The notes below the pieces were generated by a model that had not been told where the DNA came from, searched no databases, and saw only the letters and a program-made list of their open reading frames with translations. Below are positions 25,261-33,392 of a stretch of DNA of 64,000 bases, piece by piece. This DNA is from Herbidospora sakaeratensis (GTDB lineage: Bacteria > Actinomycetota > Actinomycetes > Streptosporangiales > Streptosporangiaceae), in assembly GCF_001570525.1 (NCBI RefSeq), contig NZ_BBXC01000016.1, positions 186,001-250,000 on the forward strand. Reading direction: 5' to 3'. Numbering within the stretch: position 1 is the stretch's first letter; the number at the start of each line of letters is the position of its first letter. A program made the position numbers and the translations under genes.

Positions 25261-26504
25261 GGCTTGCGGATGTCGGGCTCCCACACCGGGATCGACTCGC
25301 CGGAGGGCTCGCGGGCCCCGGCGATGTCGGCCAGCACCGGGGCGCCCGGCACGGCGCGGTGCCGCGAGGGCGAGATGCCGGCCCGGCGGGCCATGGCGTC
25401 GGTCGAGCGGCGCTCGTTCGGCATGACCAGGGTCAGCACGCTGCCCTTCTCGCCGGCGCGGGCGGTGCGGCCGCCGCGGTGCAGGTAGCTCTTGTGGTCG
25501 GCCGGCGGGTCGACGTGCAGCACCAGCGAGACGTCGTCGACGTGGATGCCGCGCGCGGCGACGTCGGTGCAGACGAGCACCTTGATGCCGCCCTCGCGGA
25601 ACTCCCCGAGGATGCGGGTGCGCTGGTTCTGCCGCTTGCCGCCGTGCAGGCCGCCGGCCTGGACGCCGACGCGGGCCAGCTGCTTCACCACGCGGTCGAC
25701 GCCGTGCTGGGTGCGCACGAACAGGATGGTGCGGCCCTCGCGGTTGGCGATCTCGGCGGTGACGGCCGGCTTGTCCTGCCAGCTCACCTGCACCAGGTGG
25801 TGCTCCATCGTCTCGACCGGCGAGGTGGCCGGGGCGAGCGAGTGGGTGATCGGCTCGACGAGGAAACGCTTGACGAGCTGGTCGACGTCGCCGTCGAGGG
25901 TGGCCGAGAACAGCAGCCGCTGGCCGTGGACCGGGGTCTGGTCGAGCAGCGCGCTGACGACCGGGAAGAAGCCCAGGTCGCACATGTGGTCGGCCTCGTC
26001 GAGGATGCTGATCTCGACGTCCTCGAGCGAGCACTCGCCCTGCTCGATGAGGTCGGTGAGACGGCCCGGCGTGGCGACGATCACCTCGACGCCGCGGCGC
26101 AGCGCCTCGATCTGGCGGCCCATCGACATGCCGCCGACGACGGTCTTCATCCGCAGCGACAGACCCCGGCCGAGCGGCTCCAGGGCGTCGTTCACCTGGA
26201 GCGCCAGCTCACGGGTGGGGACGAGGATGATGGCGCGCGGACGCTTGGGCAGCGCGCGGTCACCGGCGATGCGGGCCATCATCGGCAGCCCGAACGCGAG
26301 CGTCTTGCCGGAGCCGGTCTGGCCTCGGCCGAGCACGTCGTGGCCGGTCAGGATGTCGGGGATGCAGGCTTCCTGGATGGGGAACGGCGAATCGATGCCC
26401 TGACGGGCGAGCCCGGTGACCAGCGGTCGCGGCAGCCCCAGCGCGGCGAAACCGTTGACGGTCTCGTCGGCGGACTCGGTCGCGGACATGGTCGGGTCGA
26501 GCAT
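24690..26504 (-). CDS. DEAD-box RNA helicase with DDRPR-repeat tail
   Basis: About 604 residues from ATG 26504; GTG 26510 with AAAGG 10 nt upstream is equally possible. Core motifs: Q-motif FPIQEACIPDILTG, motif I GQTGSGKT (61-68), PTREL, GG, TPGR, DEAD (169-172), SAT (200-202), then domain 2 with TILFVRTQHGVD, VLVCTDVAARGIHVDDV and HRGGRTARAG. From about residue 430 the protein is an intrinsically disordered tail with about ten DDRPR-like repeats ending in an RGG-type GRSGGGGFRQGRPGGRF stretch. It unwinds structured RNA in ribosome assembly or mRNA decay, probably cold- or stress-related; the tail should bind RNA and may drive condensation (inference). Confidence 0.93.
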   Translation of the reverse strand: MLDPTMSATESADETVNGFAALGLPRPLVTGLARQGIDSPFPIQEACIPDILTGHDVLGRGQTGSGKTLAFGLPMMARIAGDRALPKRPRAIILVPTRELALQVNDALEPLGRGLSLRMKTVVGGMSMGRQIEALRRGVEVIVATPGRLTDLIEQGECSLEDVEISILDEADHMCDLGFFPVVSALLDQTPVHGQRLLFSATLDGDVDQLVKRFLVEPITHSLAPATSPVETMEHHLVQVSWQDKPAVTAEIANREGRTILFVRTQHGVDRVVKQLARVGVQAGGLHGGKRQNQRTRILGEFREGGIKVLVCTDVAARGIHVDDVSLVLHVDPPADHKSYLHRGGRTARAGEKGSVLTLVMPNERRSTDAMARRAGISPSRHRAVPGAPVLADIAGAREPSGESIPVWEPDIRKPLRPRSGGRDERPSGGRKRFEGRRRYDDDRPRRDFGDDRPRREGDERPRREFGHRPPRFAHDDRPRREGDDRPRFQNDDRPRFQGGDDRPRREGERPRYNDDRPRHRDDRPRFQGDDRPRRDASAPAPARGHFRDDRAPRAYNNDRERPVRDDRGEPRTFGEDRARGGFRGRSGGGGFRQGRPGGRFNGR

Positions 26505-26743
26505 GGTCACGTTGGTCGTGCCTTTCGGTGAGAGGGACGTGCCGCAGCACGCAGGCGCGTCTCTTCTGCGAAAGGACGAGCCAGGGTTAAACCGGGGCGG
26601 CAATCCGCCGCATCGGGGGAGGGCACCCCTTCCAAAGGTGCCGAGTGCCAGCTCTGCGCACCGCCCGATAAACGCGCCGATCTCATCGTGGCGCGAGAAA
26701 CTGCATAGCAGTGTGCAGTCGCCGCGGTTCACAGTCGCGGCAG
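26505..26743 (-). promoter_or_regulatory. Long 5' leader region of the DEAD-box gene
   Basis: About 240 bp lie between the suf terminator and the helicase start with no credible gene. On the - strand it can fold: GCCGCG/CGCGGC pair at 26721-26741 and CTGCA/TGCAG at 26701-26717, near the likely promoter end. Long structured leaders are common on cold-shock helicase mRNAs; regulation here is inferred only from position and length. An AAAGG Shine-Dalgarno sequence is near 26524. Confidence 0.35.
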
Positions 26744-26774
26744 AAGGCCGCCCGCTCCCAAAGCGGACGGCCTT
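26744..26774 (-). terminator. Terminator of the suf operon
   Basis: Thirteen paired positions with one mismatch join 26744-26756 to 26762-26774 around a 5-nt loop, 44 bp past the sufT stop codon. There is no long T-run after it on the - strand, so it is a GC-rich hairpin terminator. Confidence 0.7.
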
Positions 26775-26817
26775 TGAAGTCAACCCTCGTATCTTACACC
26801 GGGAATCCCATTGGGAA

Positions 26818-27186
26818 TCACACGTTGAAGCCGAGCATCCTCAGCTGGTCACGACCGTCGTCGGTGATCTTGTCGGGACCCCACGGCGGCAGCCACACCC
26901 AGTTGATGACCACGCCGCTGACCAGGTCGGCGAGCGCCGAGTTGGCCTGGTCTTCGATGACGTCGGTCAGCGGGCAGGCCGCGCTGGTCAGCGTCATGTC
27001 GATGGTCGCGACCGGCTTCTCGCCCTCGCCGGCGGCGTCGAGGTTGAGGCCGTAGATCAGGCCGAGGTCGACGACGTTGACGCCGAGCTCGGGGTCGACG
27101 ACGTCGCGGAGAGCCTCCATGACGTCATCGGAGGACAGGTCGCCGTCGTAGGGGGCGGCCGTCGGGGTCTCGGTCGGCTTGCTCAT
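26818..27186 (-). CDS. sufT: Fe-S assembly factor, MIP18/DUF59 family
   Basis: 122 residues of the MIP18 family, which helps maturation of Fe-S proteins. The invariant Cys71 is in TLTSAACPLTD; upstream DVVDPELGVNVVDLGLIYG is the family signature. The N-terminal about 15 residues are a Pro/Thr-rich disordered lead. ATG 27186 follows the sufU stop by 1 nt and has GAGGAG 8 nt upstream, so translation is coupled. It is the last gene of the suf operon. Confidence 0.93.
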   Translation of the reverse strand: MSKPTETPTAAPYDGDLSSDDVMEALRDVVDPELGVNVVDLGLIYGLNLDAAGEGEKPVATIDMTLTSAACPLTDVIEDQANSALADLVSGVVINWVWLPPWGPDKITDDGRDQLRMLGFNV

Positions 27187-27187
27187 C

Positions 27188-27619
27188 TCAGGCACTCCTC
27201 ACCACGGCGTCCTTGTACGCCATCCACGACAACAGGGCGCACTTGACCCGCGCCGGATACTTGGCCACCCCGGCGAACGCGACCGCGTCGCCGAGGACGT
27301 CCTCGTCGGCCTCCACCTGGCCGCGGCCCTGCATCAGCCGGGTGAACTCGTCGACGACGCCCAGGCTCTCCTCGACGGTCGACCCGGTGGCCAGCTCGTG
27401 GAGCACCGAGGCGGCGGCCTGGCTGATCGAACAGCCCTGGCCCTCGTAGGAGACGTCGAGCACCTTGCCCTCGTCGACCTTCACCCGCAGCGTGATCTCG
27501 TCGCCGCAGGTGGGATTGACGTGGTGGACCTCGGCGTCGAACGGGTCGCGCAGGCCCCGGCCCTGGGGGTGCTTGTAGTGCTCCAGGATCAGTTCCTGGT
27601 ACATCGACTCAGCGATCAT
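27188..27619 (-). CDS. sufU: Zinc-dependent sulfurtransferase of the SUF system
   Basis: 143 residues of the IscU-like fold. The zinc ligands Cys38 and Asp40 (PTCGDE), Cys63 (GQGCSIS) and Cys127 (RVKCALL) are all present, as is the insertion between the second and third Cys that separates SufU from IscU. It accepts persulfide sulfur from SufS and passes it to the SufBCD scaffold. Overlaps the 3' end of sufS by 4 nt (ATGA-type coupling). Confidence 0.95.
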   Translation of the reverse strand: MIAESMYQELILEHYKHPQGRGLRDPFDAEVHHVNPTCGDEITLRVKVDEGKVLDVSYEGQGCSISQAAASVLHELATGSTVEESLGVVDEFTRLMQGRGQVEADEDVLGDAVAFAGVAKYPARVKCALLSWMAYKDAVVRSA

Positions 27620-28880
27620 CCGAACACCTTCTGCACATGGTGGAGCCCCCGCGCCAGGGCGTCGATCTCGTCCGTGGTGTTGTAAAGGTACAACGACGCA
27701 CGGGTGGTGGCGGGGATGCCGAACCGCAGGTGAAGCGGCCTGGCGCAGTGGTGACCGACCCTGACGGCGATGCCGAACGCGTCGTCGAGCACCTGCCCGA
27801 CGTCGTGGGGGTGGATGTCGTCACCCGACAGGTTCTTCAGGGTGAACGAGATCGTGCCCCCGCGCGCGATGTTGGTGCGCGGGCCGATGACCTTCAGGCC
27901 CGGGATCTCGCCGAGCGCGTCGAGGGCGTAGCCCGTCAGCGCCTTCTCGTGGGCCTTGACGTCGGCCATGCCGATGCCGGTCAGGTAGCCGGCCGCCGCG
28001 CCCAGGCCGATGGCCTCGACGATCGGCGGGGTGCCGGCCTCGAACTTGTGCGGCACGGGCGCGTAGGTCGAGCGGTCCATCCAGACCGCCTCGATCATCT
28101 CGCCGCCGCCGAGGAACGGCGGCATCGCGTCGAGCAGCTCGCGACGGCCCCAGAGCACGCCGATGCCCGACGGGCCGACCATCTTGTGGCCGGTGAAGGC
28201 CACGAAGTCGACCCCGAGCTCGGTCACGTCGACCGGCATGTGGGGCACCGACTGGGACGCGTCGAGCATCATCAGCGCGCCGACCTGGCGGGCGCGGGCC
28301 AGGATCGGCGAGACCGAGTTGACCGTGCCCAGCACGTTGGACTGGTGGACGATCGAGACGATCTTGGTTCGCTCGTTGACCAGGTCGTCGAGGCCGTCGA
28401 GGTCGAGGCGGCCCTCGTCGGTCACCTTGAACCAGCGCAGCGTGGCGCCGGTCCGCTGGGCGAGCAGCTGCCACGGCACGATGTTGGAGTGGTGCTCCAT
28501 CTCGCTGATGACGATCTCGTCGCCCGGCCCGACCCGGAACCGCTCGTCGGTGGCGATCGGGTTGCCGAAGGCGTACGCGACGAGGTTGAGCGCCTCGGAG
28601 GCGTTCTTGGTGAAGATGACCTCGTCGCGCGACGGCGCCTTCACGAACGCCGCGACGGCGTCGCGGGCGTCCTCGTAGGCGGCCGTCGACTCCGCGCCCA
28701 GCGTGTGGTGGGCGCGGCCGACGTTGCTGTAGTGGTGGGCCAGGTGATCGCGCATGGTGTCGATGACCTGGTTCGGCTTCTGCGATGAGTTGCCGGAGTC
28801 CAGGTAGACGAGCGAGCGTCCTCCTGGCAGCTCACGAGAAAGGACCGGGAAGTCCTTTCTGATGAGATCGACGTCGAACA

Positions 28881-28881
<1 letters not shown>
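27616..28881 (-). CDS. sufS: Cysteine desulfurase, class II
   Basis: 421 residues, PLP-dependent. Lys233 in FTGHKMVGPSG forms the aldimine, His in HQSNVLGT stacks on the cofactor, and Cys379 in GHHCARPL is the persulfide nucleophile on the short loop typical of the SufS class. It takes sulfur from L-cysteine and hands it to SufU, encoded next. ATG 28881 overlaps the sufC stop by 1 nt (TGATG). Confidence 0.97.
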
Positions 28882-29627
<746 letters not shown>

Positions 29628-29628
29628 G

Positions 29629-29958
29629 TTATGACTCCTTCGAGAGCGAGACATACACGTCGTCGCCTTCGATCTTGACTCGGTATGTGGGAACGGGCCT
29701 GGTCGCGGGCGGCCCCGTCGGCTTGCCGGTACGGATGTCGAAACACGATCCGTGCAGCCAGCATTCCAGCGTGCCGTCGTAGACCTCTCCCTCGCTGAGG
29801 CGCACCTCGGCATGGGAGCAGACGTCGTGGACGGCGTACACCTCGGCGCCCTCGCGGACGAGCGCGACCGGGGTGCCGTCGACCTCGACGCCGATGACGC
29901 CCTCGTCGGGGACGTCCTCGACCTTGCAGACCTTCTCGAAGCCCGGTTCGGAGCTCAT
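29629..29958 (-). CDS. Rieske-type [2Fe-2S] ferredoxin in the suf operon
   Basis: 109 residues with both Rieske ligand boxes: CSHAEVRLSEG (Cys-X-His) and CWLHGSCFD (Cys-X2-His). It resembles the small ferredoxins of non-heme aromatic dioxygenases, but here it lies between sufD and sufC, the standard actinobacterial arrangement. It may supply electrons for cluster assembly; that role is inferred from context. ATG 29958 overlaps the sufD stop by 4 nt (ATGA). Confidence 0.94.
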   Translation of the reverse strand: MSSEPGFEKVCKVEDVPDEGVIGVEVDGTPVALVREGAEVYAVHDVCSHAEVRLSEGEVYDGTLECWLHGSCFDIRTGKPTGPPATRPVPTYRVKIEGDDVYVSLSKES

Positions 29959-31073
29959 CGGGCCAGTTCCGCCTCTACAGCGGCCAGCACCTTCTCCTGG
30001 ATCTCCGGCACCTCGATGCGCTGGATCAGCTCGTTGAAGAAGCCGTGGACGATCAGCTTGCGGGCCTCGTCGGCGGGGATGCCGCGCGCCTGCAGGTAGA
30101 ACATGTGCTCGTCGTCGAGCCGGCCGGAGGCCGACGCGTGGCCCGCCCCGGCGATCTCGCCGGTGAGGATCTCCAGGTTCGGCACCGAGTCGGCGCGGGC
30201 GCCGTCGGTCAGCAGCAGGTTGCGGTTGAGCTCGTAGGTGTCGGTGCCCTCGGCCTCGGCGCGGATGATGACGTCGCCGATCCAGACGGTGTGGGCGTCG
30301 TCGCCCTGCAGGCCGCCCTTGTAGGTGACGTCGGAGGCGCAGTTGGGCACGCTGTGGTCGACCAGGAGACGGTGCTCCAGGTGCTGACCGGCGTCGGCGA
30401 AGTAGAGCCCGACCAGCTCGGCCCGCCCGCCGGGAGCGGTGTAGGCCACCCTCGGCGAGATCCGGACCAGGTCGCCCCCGAGGGTGACCACGACCGACTT
30501 GAACGTGGCGTCCCTGCCGACCAGCGTCGTGTACTGCGCCACCTGGACGGCGTCGCGGTCCCAGTCCTGGTTCGACACCACGGTGAGCTTGGCGCCGTCG
30601 CCGACGACGAACTCGACGTTCGCCCCCTGCACCCCGGTGCCCGTGTAGTTCAGCACGACGACCGCCTCGGCCATCGGCTTGACGTCGACGAGCAGGTGGC
30701 GGAAGACGGTCCCGCCCTGCCCGTGGACGTTGACGACGATCGGCTCCGACGGCACGAGCTCCTTGGGCACGGTGATCACACCGGCCTTCTCGAACGCGTT
30801 GTACGCCTGCGCCGCCACCCGGTCGGCCGGTTTGCCCGCCGTGCCGATCCGGGGGTCTTCCCGGCTGACCAGCTCGTAGCTCACCCCGGACGGGGTCAGG
30901 ACCTCGGTGCGGTCGTTGCCGTCGTTGACGGCCGAACCGTCGTGCAGGCCCTTCAGCCGCGACAGCGGCGTGAACCGCCACTGCTCCTCACGTCCGGTCG
31001 GGACGGGGAAGTCGGCCAGGTCGAAGGAGGCCGTCTCGTGCAGGGTCACGAGCGGCTTGGTCTCAAGACCCAT
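29955..31073 (-). CDS. sufD: Fe-S assembly scaffold protein SufD
   Basis: 372 residues, a right-handed parallel beta-helix protein that pairs with SufB. Landmarks are the N-terminal GREEQWRFTPLSRL and the C-terminal core AGAGHASASGRLDDEHMFYLQARGIPADEARKL (split across two strands), ending in a helical dimer segment. It lacks the SufB-type Cys. It follows sufB by 2 nt. ATG 31073 is followed closely by the family start MGLETKPLV. Confidence 0.95.
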   Translation of the reverse strand: MGLETKPLVTLHETASFDLADFPVPTGREEQWRFTPLSRLKGLHDGSAVNDGNDRTEVLTPSGVSYELVSREDPRIGTAGKPADRVAAQAYNAFEKAGVITVPKELVPSEPIVVNVHGQGGTVFRHLLVDVKPMAEAVVVLNYTGTGVQGANVEFVVGDGAKLTVVSNQDWDRDAVQVAQYTTLVGRDATFKSVVVTLGGDLVRISPRVAYTAPGGRAELVGLYFADAGQHLEHRLLVDHSVPNCASDVTYKGGLQGDDAHTVWIGDVIIRAEAEGTDTYELNRNLLLTDGARADSVPNLEILTGEIAGAGHASASGRLDDEHMFYLQARGIPADEARKLIVHGFFNELIQRIEVPEIQEKVLAAVEAELAR

Positions 31074-31075
31074 CG

Positions 31076-32488
31076 CTAGCCCACCGCTCCTTCCATCTGA
31101 AGTTCGATCAGACGGTTGAGCTCCAAGGCGTACTCCATGGGAAGTTCACGGGCGATCGGCTCGACGAAGCCGCGCACGATCATGGCCATGGCCTCGTCCT
31201 CGTTCAGACCGCGGCTCATCAGGTAGAAGAGCTGGTCTTCGGAGACCTTCGAGACGGTCGCCTCGTGGCCCATGGACACGTCGTCCTCGCGGACGTCGAC
31301 ATAGGGATAGGTGTCGGAGCGGCTGATCTGGTCGACCAGCAGGGCGTCGCACTTGACCGTGGAGGCCGATCCGGCGGCGCCCTCCTCGATCTGGACCAGG
31401 CCCCGGTAGGAGGTGCGGCCACCGCCGCGCGCCACCGACTTGCTGATGATGGTGGACGAGGTGTTGGGCGCCAGGTGCACCATCTTGGCGCCGGCGTCCT
31501 GGTGCTGGCCCTCGCCCGCGAAGGCGATCGAGAGGGTCTCGCCCTTGGCGTGCTCGCCCATCAGGTAGACGGCCGGGTACTTCATCGTGACCTTGGACCC
31601 GATGTTGCCGTCGATCCACTCCATGGTCGCGCCCTCGTACGCCACGGCGCGCTTGGTGACCAGGTTGTAGACGTTGTTCGACCAGTTCTGGATGGTCGTG
31701 TAACGGCAGCGGGCGCCCTTCTTCACGACGATCTCCACGACCGCGCTGTGCAGCGAGTCGCTGGAGTAGATCGGCGCGGTGCAACCCTCGACGTAGTGCA
31801 CGTAGCTGTTCTCGTCGACGATGATCAGGGTGCGCTCGAACTGGCCCATGTTCTCGGTGTTGATCCGGAAGTAGGCCTGGAGCGGGATCTCGACGTTGAC
31901 GTTCGGCGGCACGTAGATGAAGGAGCCGCCCGACCAGGTCGCGGTGTTCAGCGCGGCGAACTTGTTGTCGCCGACGGGGATCACCGAGCCGAAGTACTCC
32001 TTGAAGAGCTCCTCGTGCTCGCGCAGGCCGGTGTCGGTGTCGACGAAGATGACACCCTTCTCCTCAAGGTCCTCACGGATCTTGTGGTAGACCACCTCGG
32101 ACTCGTACTGGGCCGCGACGCCCGCGATGAGCCGCTGCTTCTCGGCCTCGGGGATGCCCAGCTTGTCGTAGGTGTTCTTGATGTCCTCGGGCAGTTCGTC
32201 CCAGGACGCCGCCTGCTTCTCCGTCGACCGCACGAAGTACTTGATGTTGTCGAAGTCGATGCCCGTGAGGTCGGAGCCCCAGGTCGGCATGGGCTTCTTG
32301 CCGAACAGGCGCAGCCCCTTCAGACGCAGGTCGAGCATCCACTCGGGTTCGTTCTTCAGCGCGGAGATGTTCCGCACGACGTCCTCGTTCAGGCCGCGGC
32401 GCGCCGCGGCGCCGGCGGCGTCGGGGTCGGACCAGCCGAACTTGTAGTTCCCGAGGCCTTCCAGCTCCGGGCGGTCGGTGACAGTCAC
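31076..32488 (-). CDS. sufB: Fe-S assembly scaffold protein SufB
   Basis: 470 residues. It is the main scaffold on which the cluster forms, with the family segments [40 protein letters not shown] and [21 protein letters not shown], and the C-terminal [11 protein letters not shown]-like and [13 protein letters not shown] regions; Cys and His at the SufB-SufD interface are present. GTG 32488 is preferred, with AAGGAG 8 nt upstream and a 4-nt overlap (GTGA) with the sufR stop. Confidence 0.97.
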   Translation of the reverse strand: MTVTDRPELEGLGNYKFGWSDPDAAGAAARRGLNEDVVRNISALKNEPEWMLDLRLKGLRLFGKKPMPTWGSDLTGIDFDNIKYFVRSTEKQAASWDELPEDIKNTYDKLGIPEAEKQRLIAGVAAQYESEVVYHKIREDLEEKGVIFVDTDTGLREHEELFKEYFGSVIPVGDNKFAALNTATWSGGSFIYVPPNVNVEIPLQAYFRINTENMGQFERTLIIVDENSYVHYVEGCTAPIYSSDSLHSAVVEIVVKKGARCRYTTIQNWSNNVYNLVTKRAVAYEGATMEWIDGNIGSKVTMKYPAVYLMGEHAKGETLSIAFAGEGQHQDAGAKMVHLAPNTSSTIISKSVARGGGRTSYRGLVQIEEGAAGSASTVKCDALLVDQISRSDTYPYVDVREDDVSMGHEATVSKVSEDQLFYLMSRGLNEDEAMAMIVRGFVEPIARELPMEYALELNRLIELQMEGAVG

Positions 32489-33216
32489 CTTCCGGGCTCC
32501 TTGCTCTCTATACGAGTGGCTCGCGCCAGCGCGTGGGGGCTGACGTGGGTGGTGCAGATTCCGTCTCCGTGGGCGATGGTGGCCAGCCGCTGGACGGGCG
32601 TGCCCAGGAGACGCCCGAACGCTTCGGTCTCGGCCTCGCACAACTGCGGGAACGCGGCCGCGACGTGGGCGACCGGGCAGTGGTGCTGGCAGAGCTGCTC
32701 CCCGCCGGTCGCCGTCTTGGTGGACGAGGCGGCGTACCCGTCGGCCGACAGGGCCTCGGCGAGCATGCGCACCCGCTGCTCGGCCGGGATCTGCCGCATG
32801 GCGGGCCCCAGCCGCTCGACCAGCCCGGCGACCTGCTCCCGCGCGAACGCGGTGACCGCTTCGGTCCCGAGGCGCTCGGCCAGGAACCGCAGCGCGCTGC
32901 CGGCGAGGTCGTCGTAGGCGTGCTCGAAGGCGCTGCGCCCGGCATCGGTGATGCCGAAGAGCTTGGCCGGACGGCCACGCCCGCGCTGCGCCTTCTTGTG
33001 GGCCTGACGGGGCTCGATCATCCCCTCGGAGAGAAGGTTGTCGAGATGCCGCCGCACGGCGGCCGGGGTGAGCCCCAGCCGTTCGCCGAGGTCGGCGGCG
33101 GTGACCGGGCCGTGTTCGAGGATCAGGCGCGCGACCCGCGCCCGCGTTCCCCGTTCCGAGGGCACGCCGGAGGACCGCGTGGTCTCCCCTGCGTTGGTCC
33201 CGGTCACGTTTTTCAC
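32485..33216 (-). CDS. sufR: Fe-S-sensing repressor of the suf operon
   Basis: 243 residues from GTG 33216, which gives the MKNVT start common in actinobacterial SufR proteins. The N-terminal winged helix ([20 protein letters not shown], then [13 protein letters not shown]) is of the ArsR/MarR-like type. The C-terminal cluster-binding region has Cys176, Cys180 and Cys193 in CQHHC and FPQLCEAE, plus Cys221. In characterised homologues holo-SufR represses suf and loses its cluster under iron or oxidative stress. It is the first gene of the operon and its own promoter carries the operator, so it is autoregulated. Confidence 0.95.
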   Translation of the reverse strand: MKNVTGTNAGETTRSSGVPSERGTRARVARLILEHGPVTAADLGERLGLTPAAVRRHLDNLLSEGMIEPRQAHKKAQRGRGRPAKLFGITDAGRSAFEHAYDDLAGSALRFLAERLGTEAVTAFAREQVAGLVERLGPAMRQIPAEQRVRMLAEALSADGYAASSTKTATGGEQLCQHHCPVAHVAAAFPQLCEAETEAFGRLLGTPVQRLATIAHGDGICTTHVSPHALARATRIESKEPGR

Positions 33217-33227
33217 AACATCAGTGT
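33213..33227. promoter_or_regulatory. SufR operator
   Basis: On the - strand the sequence reads ACACT-GATGT-TGTGA, an inverted repeat identical in its arms to the ACACT-N5-TGTGA site reported for the M. tuberculosis SufR homologue Rv1460 (from memory). It overlaps both the -10 hexamer and the GTG of sufR, ideal for repression. Confidence 0.8.
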
Positions 33228-33252
33228 GGCGTAATTCCTTCCCGCACGACAA
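33223..33252 (-). promoter_or_regulatory. Promoter of the suf operon, leaderless
   Basis: -35 TTGTCG (33252-33247), an 18-bp spacer, -10 CACACT (33228-33223), and the GTG of sufR 6 nt downstream. The -10 lies in the SufR operator. Confidence 0.55.
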
Positions 33253-33289
33253 ACGGAACCCCGCATTCGTGGGGAATGCAATTTGTCAC

Positions 33290-33308
33290 CCAGGTAAGGC
33301 TTACCTAA
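33290..33308. promoter_or_regulatory. Iron box (DmdR/IdeR-type site) upstream of suf
   Basis: CCAGGTAAGGCTTACCTAA matches the actinobacterial DtxR-family consensus TTAGGTTAGGCTAACCTAA at 15 of 19 positions, and its core AGGTAAGGCTTACCT is a near-perfect palindrome. It lies 38 bp upstream of the suf -35 and about 85 bp past the stop of the NACHT gene, so suf is its only plausible target. Confidence 0.7.
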
Positions 33309-33392
33309 GTCACCGTGGTCGCGGGGGGCGCTTGAGCATAACGCCTGCCATCCCTGGATCTGTCCCTGACCTCGGACGACGTGGTCTGTGGT

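Noticed and set aside
29629-29958. Rieske protein as part of an aromatic dioxygenase
   Set aside because: No oxygenase subunits nearby; the position between sufD and sufC is the standard actinobacterial arrangement.
33290-33308. Iron box as a control site of the NACHT gene
   Set aside because: It lies past the 3' end of that gene, about 2.3 kb from its start; suf is the only adjacent promoter.
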